The position numbers and the translations under genes are program-made. Shown in pieces: positions 1 through 8,797 of a stretch of DNA of 10,304 bases (position 1 is its first letter; every line of letters starts with the position of its first letter). The stretch spans positions 1 to 10,304 of the forward strand of contig NZ_JAWOAR010000014.1 of assembly GCF_046498435.1 (NCBI RefSeq), in the 5' to 3' direction. The notes below the pieces were generated by a model. That model was not told the origin of the DNA. It did not search any database and saw nothing but the letters and a program-made list of their open reading frames with translations. The stretch comes from Longimonas sp046498435. Lineage in GTDB: Bacteria; Bacteroidota; Rhodothermia; Rhodothermales; Salinibacteraceae.

Positions 1-60
1 GATCGTGCCACCTGTGCGAGGTAGGCGTTGAGATCCTTCCGCCGGGGGCGTCAGGATGAC
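1..60. repeat. Direct repeat, copy 1
   Basis: Positions 1-40 are identical, base for base, to 301-340. After a different 10-bp filler (41-50, GC-rich) the decamer TCAGGATGAC follows at 51-60, as it does after copy 2. The unit may begin to the left of the window. It looks like a member of a dispersed intergenic repeat family whose right end is TCAGGATGAC. Confidence 0.85.
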
Positions 61-111
61 TTGGGGGGCGCGAACAACAGCTCGGCATTGTGAGGCGCTC
101 TCTCCTCTGTC

Positions 112-146
112 GTCATGCTGAACGCAGTGAAGCATCTCAGGATGAC
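112..146. repeat. HAERSEAS-type dispersed palindromic repeat
   Basis: The ends are an inverted repeat: GTCATGCTGA (112-121) against TCAGGATGAC (137-146), 9 of 10 bases complementary. Read on the plus strand the repeat encodes the peptide HAERSEASQDD, familiar as a spurious 'hypothetical protein' motif produced by intergenic repeats in many bacterial genomes. The family attribution comes from memory; the palindrome is directly visible. Confidence 0.75.
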
Positions 147-171
147 CTGTTGGAAAGCAATGCCGCCACGC

Positions 172-196
172 CTGCAAAGGGGTGTCTGCAAAGGGG
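172..196 (+). repeat. Short direct repeat, two 11-mers
   Basis: CTGCAAAGGGG occurs at 172-182 and again at 186-196, so the period is 14 bp. It is too short to assign a role and may be slippage or duplication within the repeat cluster. Confidence 0.6.
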
Positions 197-300
197 CGCC
201 TGGTATGGGGCAGCTCGTGCCAACCGTGCAGGACAGGCCATAGGCATCCGATTCGAGGTTTCCTTAGCCCGAGGCATTAGGGAGGGGCCGGAGATGCGGG

Positions 301-369
301 GATCGTGCCACCTGTGCGAGGTAGGCGTTGAGATCCTTCCTCCCGACTCCTGTCGGGAATCAGGATGAC
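301..369. repeat. Direct repeat, copy 2, with internal hairpin
   Basis: Positions 301-340 repeat 1-40 exactly, at an offset of 300 bp. The filler differs from copy 1: it contains a perfect 7-bp hairpin, TCCCGAC (341-347) and GTCGGGA (352-358), around a 4-nt loop. The unit ends with TCAGGATGAC at 360-369. Same left half, same right end and a different middle suggest modular variants of one repeat family. Confidence 0.85.
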
Positions 370-403
370 GTTAGGGTGTAAGGTAAAGCAGCAACCCCCA
401 AAT

Positions 404-425
404 CGCTCCCCTCTCCAGGGGAGCG
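404..425. repeat. Perfect 9-bp hairpin
   Basis: CGCTCCCCT (404-412) pairs perfectly with AGGGGAGCG (417-425) around the loop CTCC. There is no T tract on either side, so it is not a typical rho-independent terminator. It is more likely another palindromic intergenic repeat. Confidence 0.7.
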
Positions 426-469
426 GCTTCGGGCGATGCGTTTGCACCTGTTTCTTCCTGCGCTAAACA

Positions 470-504
470 CGTACCACGGCGCGCCGTGTCCCTACGGTTT
501 TTTT
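470..504 (+). terminator. GC-rich palindrome plus T tract, possible terminator
   Basis: A perfect 14-nt palindrome, CACGGCGCGCCGTG (475-488), is flanked by the outer pair CGTA (470-473) and TACG (493-496), and seven T residues follow at 498-504. Read rightwards this has the form of a rho-independent terminator. The adjacent pullulanase gene, however, is read leftwards and ends at 527; on that strand only three T residues follow the stem, so the hairpin would be a weak terminator for it. It may be a dispersed GTAGGG-type palindrome with a decayed left arm rather than a dedicated terminator. Confidence 0.45.
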
Positions 505-526
505 ATCATCCTTGTAGCGTGGTCCT

Positions 527-3382
<2,856 letters not shown>

Positions 3383-3680
3383 GGACAGAGCGCATTGAGG
3401 GGCGGGAGGACCTGTGCAAACTGCTTACAGGAAACGCAATAGACCGCACAGATGCCAATGGTAGGCTGGGGGATGCTCTGCACCGCCCTCAATCGTACGG
3501 AGGAGCGTCTACAAAACGGGGGCCATCAAGGCCCAAGACGGGGCCGGGTGCATCCCGCTTTCAACACCAGATGAACATGCGCAGGCGCACAGCACGGCAC
3601 GAACCCTTGCGGGGCGGCTATCGTACGCCGTAGACAGCACTGACGCCGCACAACCTTCACCACAAATCTACGGGCCGCCT
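3383..3680. other. Divergent intergenic spacer between pulA and kgd
   Basis: This 298-bp gap must hold the promoters of both flanking, divergently read genes. I found no convincing TAnnTTTG or -35/-10 pair on either strand, no Shine-Dalgarno near either start, and no credible small gene. A short palindrome, TGCGC-AG-GCGCA (3578-3589), is present but unassigned. Confidence 0.6.
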
Positions 3681-6600
3681 GTGAGTTCTCTTGGTTTCAA
3701 TACGGGCTACATTGAAGAAATCTACAAGCAGTATCTGGACGATCCGCAGAGCGTGAGCGAGAGCTGGCGCGACTTTTTTGCGGACTATGAGCCGGATGCC
3801 TCGTTTGTGGCTGCATCAACGCCAGCCCCAGACGCAACGCCAGACGCCGTTCCTACCCCTTCTGATGCATCGGCGGAGCCGCCTGAAAGCGATTCCGCTT
3901 CGGAGGCGGCGTCCGACACGACGTCTGAGCCTGCACCCGACGCCACCACAGTTGACGTGCCCAAGAAACCGGCGCGTCCAGCTGGTGATGGGGCTGTAGC
4001 GCCCGTCACCCCAGCCTCGGCCCCCAGCGTGGCCGACAACGTAGAGGTGCAGGCGATGCGTGGCGCCTCCGCCAAGATTGTGGAGAATATGGAGGACAGC
4101 CTGGGCGTGCCCACGGCTACCTCGGCGCGCACGATGCCGGTGAAGCTGCTCCTCGAAAACCGAAAGCTGCTGAATGACTATCAGCGGCGCGTGGGCGGCG
4201 AAAAGGTGTCGTTTACGCATATCATTGCGTACGCGCTGATACAGTCGATGAAGAAGTATCCCGACATGTACAGCACCTTCCAGCGCGATGAGGAGGGTAC
4301 GCCGCAGCACATTCAGCCGAACCAGATTAACCTGGGACTGGCCATCGACATCGAGCGCCGTGGGAAGCGTACGTTGCTCGTGCCCAACGTGAAAGATGCG
4401 GGGAGCATGAGCTTTGCCGAGTTCTTGGGCACCTACAACGACCTGATCAACCGGGCTCGCAACGGCGACCTGCAGCTGTCGGACTTCCAGAACACGACCG
4501 CGACGCTTACCAATCCGGGCATGATTGGCACCTCGATGAGCGTGGCCCGCCTGATGCCGGGGCAGGGCGTGATTGTGGGCGCGGGGGCTATTGGCTACCC
4601 GCCGGAGTACCGCGGCTACCCGGGCGATGTAGTGAGCAAAGCGGGTGTATCCCCGGTAATGACGCTCACCTCCACGTACGACCACCGCGTCATTCAGGGC
4701 GCCACGAGCGGCAAGTTCCTGAACCACATTGAGCAGCTACTGTCGGGCGAGGACGATTTCTACCGCACGGTGTTCGCTGATCTGAACGTGCCGTATCAGC
4801 CGTTCGAGATGTCGGCCGACACCACGCCACAACTCGGCACACGCGAGCCGGGCGACGACCTGGACATGACCGAGAAGCAGGCCGCCGTGCTCCAGCTGAT
4901 TCGCGCCTACCGGGTGCGCGGGCACCTGCAGGCCGATGTGAATCCGTTGGGCTACGAGTGGCGCTACCATCCCGAGCTCGACCCCGCCACGTACGGCCTT
5001 ACAGTGTGGGACCTGGACCGCGAGTTCATTACGGGGGGGCTGGGCGGCGAAGAGATGCTGCCCCTGCGCGATATTCTTTCCATTCTGCGCGAGGCCTACA
5101 CCCGGAAAGTCGGGTCGGCCTTTATGCATCTGTCGAATACGGATGAGAAGAACTGGATTCAGGACCGCATTGAGCCGATGCGCAATGCTGATCCGCTTTC
5201 GAATGAGGAGCGCCGGCACATCATGGAGCGGTTGAATGCCGCAGAAGCGTTTGAGCGCTTCTTGCATACGAAGTACATCGGCCACAAGCGGTTCTCGCTC
5301 GAAGGCAGCGAAACGATGATTCCAATCATCGACACACTGCTGTCGGATGCGGCAGCGAACGGCATGGAAGAGGCCGTAATTGGCATGGCCCACCGCGGAC
5401 GCCTGAACGTACTGGCGAACATTATCGGCAAGCCGTACGAGCAGATCTTCTCCGAGTTTGAGGGCAACATCGACCCGAACACCACGCAAGGCTCAGGCGA
5501 TGTGAAGTATCACCTGGGTGCCGAGGGCTCGTTTACCGGCTTTACCGGCGACGACATCCGTGTCACGCTCGCTTCCAACCCAAGCCACCTTGAGGCAGTG
5601 AACCCGGTGGTGCAGGGCATGATACGCGCCAAGCAGGACCGCCTGCGCAATCACGATCCCCAAGCCGAAGACGATGCGCTCGACGCGGCCTTCCCGCTGC
5701 TCATACATGGCGATGCAGCATTTGCTGGACAGGGCGTTGTTGCCGAGACGCTTAACCTGAGTCAGCTGCTCGGATACAAAACGGGCGGCACGGTGCACCT
5801 GGTCATCAACAACCAGATTGGATTTACTACGTTGCCCGAGGATGCGCGCAGTACCACTTACGCGACCGACCTGGCCCGGGCTATCGAAGCGCCCATCTTC
5901 CACGTCAACGGCGACGACCCCGAAGCTTGTGTGCGCATTGCGCGGCTGGCGCTGGAGTACCGGCAGCGCTTCAACAAAGACGTAGTCATCGATATGATGT
6001 GCTACCGTGTCCACGGCCACAACGAGGGCGACGAGCCGACCTTTACGCAGCCACTGCTCTACGAGAAGATTGAGGAGAAGCGCTCCCCGCGTAAGATCCA
6101 TACCGAGCAGCTGCTACGGCGCGGCGAAGTGGAGCCCGACGAAGCCGAGCAGATGCTTGACGACTACCGTGGGCGCCTACAAGAAGCGTTTGAACGCACG
6201 AAAGATCTAGACGAGAAAGACGCTGAAAAGATCATCGAGCAACGCGCGACGCGCAAGGGCGATGCACTGCTGCCAAGCGTCGAAACCGGCGCCGAGCGTC
6301 CGCATCTGGAACGCGTCGTCGAAGCACTCACCGATCTGCCCGACGACTTCAACGTGCACCGCAAGCTGCGTAGGCAGTTTGGGAAGCGCAGCGATCTCTT
6401 CCACGAGAAAGAGCGCATCGACTGGGCCTTTGCCGAATCGCTTGCGATGGGATCGCTCCTGCAAGAAGGCACACCCATCCGCATGAGCGGCCAAGACACG
6501 CGCCGCGCTACATTCAGCCAGCGGCACGCCGTTCTCATCGACCAGGAAGACGGCAGCGAGTACACGCCGCTCAATAACCTGTCGGATGATCAGGCGAAGC

Positions 6601-7460
6601 TGCTGGTTTACGACAGCCTGCTCTCGGAATACGCGGCCTGCGGCTTTGAGTATGGCTACTCGGTCGAAGAGCCCAGCGCGCTGGTCGTGTGGGAGGCACA
6701 GTTTGGCGACTTCGCAAACGGCGCCCAGATCGTGTGGGATCAGTTTGTGTCCAGCGCCGAGCAGAAGTGGGGGCAGACCTCCAGCCTCGTGGCACTGTTG
6801 CCACACGGCTACGAAGGTCAGGGGCCGGAGCACTCCTCCGCGCGCCTGGAGCGCTACCTGCAGATGTGCGCTGAGCAGAACATGATCGTGGCGAACTTTT
6901 CAACGCCCGCGAACTACTTCCACGCGCTGCGCCGCCAGGTGAAGCGCGATGCAAACAAGCCGCTCCTCATTATGACGCCGAAGAGCTTGTTGCGGCATCC
7001 GCTCTGCGTATCCACCCCGAATGACTTAACGAGCGGCGGCGTACAAGAAGTCATTCCCGCCACTGCCGACCCCCTCGGCGTGAAGCGGCACGTCTTCTGC
7101 AGCGGCAAGGTCTACTACGACCTGGTACGCGCGCTGGAGAATGAAGAGGAGCTGCGCGATCAGATTGCGATTTCGCGGATCGAGCAGTTCTATCCGTTCC
7201 CGAAAGAGGATGTACGCGAAGAGCTCAAGCGCTACCAGTCGGCCCAGGATGTGATCTGGCTCCAAGAGGAGCCCGCCAACATGGGGGCGTGGTCGTTCCT
7301 GCAGCCGCGCCTCAACGCACTGCTGGAGGCTCTGCACGGCACCTGCGAAGAGCGCGCGCAGTACATCGGGCGCCCCGCCAGTGCAAGCCCGGCCACCGGC
7401 TCTGCGAAGGTGCACAAGCGCGAGCAAGAAAACTTCATTGCCGACGTGCTCGACGTGTAA
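3681..7460 (+). CDS. kgd: Fused 2-oxoglutarate decarboxylase/dehydrogenase E1 with E2-like acyltransferase domain (Kgd/OdhA type)
   Basis: This thiamine-diphosphate enzyme decarboxylates 2-oxoglutarate in the TCA cycle. The 1259 residues start with the E1o N-terminal helix (1-36, GYIEEIYKQYLDDP), then an Ala/Pro/Glu/Asp linker (about 37-118). A 2-oxoacid dehydrogenase acyltransferase domain without a lipoyl domain follows (about 120-355, ending DHRVIQG at 334-340). The full E1o part (about 395-1259) shows GMAHRGRLN (568-576), SNPSHLEAV (632-640), GDAAFAGQG (677-685), INNQIGF (709-715), YRVHGHNEGDEP (775-786), WEAQFGDFANGAQ (1004-1016) and HGYEGQGPEHSSARLE (1042-1057). This layout and length match mycobacterial Kgd and corynebacterial OdhA. 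In the acyltransferase motif the usual Asp of DHRxxDG is Gln, which I recall also being so in Kgd. The start is GTG, fixed by the conserved N-terminus; no Shine-Dalgarno or upstream in-frame ATG is seen. It is apparently monocistronic, with a terminator 27 bp after the stop. No sucB or lpd gene is nearby. Confidence 0.95.
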   Translation: MSSLGFNTGYIEEIYKQYLDDPQSVSESWRDFFADYEPDASFVAASTPAPDATPDAVPTPSDASAEPPESDSASEAASDTTSEPAPDATTVDVPKKPARPAGDGAVAPVTPASAPSVADNVEVQAMRGASAKIVENMEDSLGVPTATSARTMPVKLLLENRKLLNDYQRRVGGEKVSFTHIIAYALIQSMKKYPDMYSTFQRDEEGTPQHIQPNQINLGLAIDIERRGKRTLLVPNVKDAGSMSFAEFLGTYNDLINRARNGDLQLSDFQNTTATLTNPGMIGTSMSVARLMPGQGVIVGAGAIGYPPEYRGYPGDVVSKAGVSPVMTLTSTYDHRVIQGATSGKFLNHIEQLLSGEDDFYRTVFADLNVPYQPFEMSADTTPQLGTREPGDDLDMTEKQAAVLQLIRAYRVRGHLQADVNPLGYEWRYHPELDPATYGLTVWDLDREFITGGLGGEEMLPLRDILSILREAYTRKVGSAFMHLSNTDEKNWIQDRIEPMRNADPLSNEERRHIMERLNAAEAFERFLHTKYIGHKRFSLEGSETMIPIIDTLLSDAAANGMEEAVIGMAHRGRLNVLANIIGKPYEQIFSEFEGNIDPNTTQGSGDVKYHLGAEGSFTGFTGDDIRVTLASNPSHLEAVNPVVQGMIRAKQDRLRNHDPQAEDDALDAAFPLLIHGDAAFAGQGVVAETLNLSQLLGYKTGGTVHLVINNQIGFTTLPEDARSTTYATDLARAIEAPIFHVNGDDPEACVRIARLALEYRQRFNKDVVIDMMCYRVHGHNEGDEPTFTQPLLYEKIEEKRSPRKIHTEQLLRRGEVEPDEAEQMLDDYRGRLQEAFERTKDLDEKDAEKIIEQRATRKGDALLPSVETGAERPHLERVVEALTDLPDDFNVHRKLRRQFGKRSDLFHEKERIDWAFAESLAMGSLLQEGTPIRMSGQDTRRATFSQRHAVLIDQEDGSEYTPLNNLSDDQAKLLVYDSLLSEYAACGFEYGYSVEEPSALVVWEAQFGDFANGAQIVWDQFVSSAEQKWGQTSSLVALLPHGYEGQGPEHSSARLERYLQMCAEQNMIVANFSTPANYFHALRRQVKRDANKPLLIMTPKSLLRHPLCVSTPNDLTSGGVQEVIPATADPLGVKRHVFCSGKVYYDLVRALENEEELRDQIAISRIEQFYPFPKEDVREELKRYQSAQDVIWLQEEPANMGAWSFLQPRLNALLEALHGTCEERAQYIGRPASASPATGSAKVHKREQENFIADVLDV

Positions 7461-7487
7461 GGACGCCCCAACATACTGGTCAAAACG

Positions 7488-7530
7488 AACACGCCGAGCG
7501 GTGCCTGCGGGCATAGCTCGGCGTGTTTTT
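7488..7530 (+). terminator. Rho-independent terminator of kgd
   Basis: AACACGCCGAGC (7488-7499) pairs perfectly over 12 bp with GCTCGGCGTGTT (7516-7527). The 16-nt loop holds a second small stem (TGCC 7502-7505 with GGCA 7510-7513). A run of five T residues (7526-7530) follows directly. It begins 27 bp after the kgd stop codon and separates kgd from the satD unit. Confidence 0.92.
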
Positions 7531-7688
7531 GTACGGCGTACAAAGCGCCTGCCCGTGGTAGAACACTCGGCTACAGATGCGCTCTTGATCCTCGGTCAGC
7601 GCTACGCATTCCACCAGCCACACCGGACGGTTTTTGAAAGAGATGTTGCAAACGTGAATCGTAGGAGACTTGAATACAACCTATATAC

Positions 7689-7717
7689 GTTGCATATTAA
7701 CTTTACAACTAATTTTG
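7689..7717 (+). promoter_or_regulatory. Putative Bacteroidota-type promoter of the satD unit
   Basis: TAATTTTG (7710-7717) matches the Bacteroidota -7 consensus TAnnTTTG exactly. GTTG (7689-7692) stands 17 nt upstream, where a TTTG-like -33 element is expected. Transcription would start near 7724, about 22 nt before the satD ATG at 7746. The surrounding 7660-7745 is clearly AT-rich against a GC-rich background. A competing sigma70-like pair (TTGAAT 7670-7675, 17 nt, CATATT 7693-7698) is also possible. No Shine-Dalgarno precedes the ATG. Confidence 0.45.
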
Positions 7718-7726
7718 GTTGTGAAA
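7701..7726. promoter_or_regulatory. Imperfect inverted repeat over the satD -7 element
   Basis: CTTTACAAC (7701-7709) and GTTGTGAAA (7718-7726) are complementary at 7 of 9 positions, including a perfect ACAAC/GTTGT core. The 8-nt centre is the putative -7 element. A protein bound here would block RNA polymerase, so this is a candidate operator; a 5-bp RNA hairpin is the alternative. Confidence 0.4.
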
Positions 7727-7745
7727 ATATACCTTCTCCAAAGCT

Positions 7746-8423
7746 ATGTACGCAGTGCTCACCGGCGACATTGTGGACTCCAACACAGCTTCGGCTTCTC
7801 TGATTGCCGAGGCGCTGCACGATACGTATCAGCGTGTGCAAGCTGTATACGAGGATGCACTGCCTTACCCACTCTCCGTATTTCGCGGCGACAGTTGGCA
7901 AATGGTGATTCCCGATCCAGCGCATGCGCTCTCGGTGTCCGTTCTTTTTCGTGCAGCCCTGCGCACCGAGCTTCAGCGCGATACGCGCATTGCTTGTGCA
8001 ATTGACACGGTGGACACACTTGATCGCAATCACATAACAGAAAGCACAGGCGCTGCGTTTACCCGTTCGGGAACAGCCCTCGATGCCCTGGAAGCGCCCT
8101 ACCGCATGCAGTGGCTTCTGCCCGAGGCCGCCTCGCCTCCGGTACAGATCGCTGCCGCCGCTCTCGCCGACTTAGCCGATCATATCATTATACACTGGAC
8201 CGACGCGCAAGCCCAGGCTGTCTCCCTGCGTCTGTCTACCTGGCTACGCAATGGCGACACCTCGCAGCGTGCGTTGGCGGAGCAGTGGCATCCTGCGCCG
8301 ATCACACAGCAGGCGTTCAGCAAACACCTGCAGCACGCCCACTGGCCACGGGTGCGCGATGCACTGCATCAGTACCGCACCCTTGCTCCACACCTGTCCT
8401 CCCTATCCATCTCAAACGCATGA
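7746..8423 (+). CDS. SatD family protein
   Basis: The protein has 225 residues and no signal peptide or membrane segment, so it is likely cytosolic. The family is named after SatD of the Streptococcus mutans acid-tolerance (sat) locus; its biochemical role is not established to my knowledge. Family-like blocks are TGDIVDS (6-12), FRGDSWQ (46-52), RIACAID (81-87), GAAFTRSGTALD (102-113) and the HWTDAQAQAV segment (150-159). The C-terminus (about 172-211, TSQRALAEQW...AFSKHLQHAHW) resembles a helix-turn-helix. The order and spacing of Asp8, Asp49 and Arg81 recall class III nucleotide cyclases; this is my inference. The ATG at 7746 is fixed by the conserved N-terminus, because an in-frame TGA lies at 7722-7724. 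The stop overlaps the next ORF (ATGA at 8420-8423), so the two are probably translationally coupled. SatD genes are often followed by DUF3307 membrane-protein genes, which fits here. Confidence 0.8.
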   Translation: MYAVLTGDIVDSNTASASLIAEALHDTYQRVQAVYEDALPYPLSVFRGDSWQMVIPDPAHALSVSVLFRAALRTELQRDTRIACAIDTVDTLDRNHITESTGAAFTRSGTALDALEAPYRMQWLLPEAASPPVQIAAAALADLADHIIIHWTDAQAQAVSLRLSTWLRNGDTSQRALAEQWHPAPITQQAFSKHLQHAHWPRVRDALHQYRTLAPHLSSLSISNA

Positions 8424-8671
8424 TGCCCTTCCTGGCAATTGGACTGCTCATTACCGGTGGCACCCTCGTTGTGTATGGCGGCGGGTAGTGGATGCAACGC
8501 ATGCTCGCCCCATACAACGACGAGTTCAACGATACAGGTCTTGATGAAGCCGGACGGTTGATCGGATATGCCGAGTACATCATTATTGGCACGCTCTTGA
8601 GCTTTGCATATGCTGTTACGCTCTCCTATGTCGTGCGTTTACTACTACACGCCGTAGGCATAACGGGATGA
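8420..8671 (+). pseudogene. Small membrane ORF like the DUF3307 C-terminus, split by an in-frame amber codon
   Basis: One reading frame runs from the ATG at 8420 (overlapping the satD stop) to TGA at 8669-8671, interrupted once by TAG at 8486-8488. The first part, 22 residues, is a hydrophobic helix (MMPFLAIGLLITGGTLVVYG). The second, 60 codons, starts WMQRMLAPYN, contains LDEAGRLIGYAEYIIIG and ends in a second hydrophobic helix. The LxxAGRxIGxxE block resembles, from memory, the C-terminal end of DUF3307 proteins, commonly encoded next to satD. The larger N-terminal part of DUF3307 is absent. It could be a decaying remnant, a sequencing error, amber readthrough, or two coupled small proteins with a restart at ATG 8492, only 3 nt after the stop. 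The coding-like helix pattern on both sides of the TAG favours a recent interruption. Confidence 0.55.
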
Positions 8672-8797
8672 GCAAGCACTGGCAACCCCATCCCGTTGCA
8701 CGACACGCCCACTCACCACATTCCCATTGCAGCTGCTGCATCGTCTTTGTAGGTTGGATGCACCGTTTGGTCTCCCCCATTGAATCTGGTGCTGTTG

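Larger units (their letters stand above)
1..526. other. Repeat-rich noncoding region
   Basis: I find no credible gene here. The only sizeable reading frame (90-368, plus) starts inside a dispersed repeat, runs through the second copy of the 40-bp direct repeat, and has no recognisable domain. The stretch holds a 40-bp direct repeat (1-40 and 301-340), three copies of the decamer TCAGGATGAC (51-60, 137-146, 360-369), a palindromic dispersed repeat (112-146), a short direct repeat (172-196) and three hairpins (341-358, 404-425, 470-496). It lies just downstream of the leftward pullulanase gene, so it is a 3' intergenic region in which mobile or passively spread repeats have accumulated. A gene fragment running off the left edge cannot be excluded, but nothing supports one. 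Confidence 0.7.

Noticed and set aside
22..24. Lipoprotein signal at Cys22 of the pullulanase
   Set aside because: The residue before Cys is Val, which does not fit the Gly/Ala/Ser required by the lipobox; a signal peptidase I site after residue 32 fits better. Coordinates here are residue numbers of that protein.
90..368. Plus-strand ORF of 92 codons containing HAERSEASQDD
   Set aside because: It starts beside a dispersed palindrome and runs through the second copy of the 40-bp direct repeat; there is no domain, no neighbour logic, and the peptide is a known by-product of such repeats.
3383..3680. Regulatory RNA or riboswitch upstream of kgd
   Set aside because: I see no extended stem set or known aptamer core, only one 5-bp palindrome, so there is no support.
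3816..7514. Minus-strand ORFs of 127 to 303 codons opposite kgd and its 3' end
   Set aside because: They lie inside or against an uninterrupted Kgd reading frame with conserved motifs along its length, and none shows a recognisable domain.
7381..7803. Plus-strand ORF of 140 codons across the kgd-satD gap
   Set aside because: It spans the kgd stop, the terminator hairpin and the AT-rich promoter and enters satD out of frame; its composition changes with each element.
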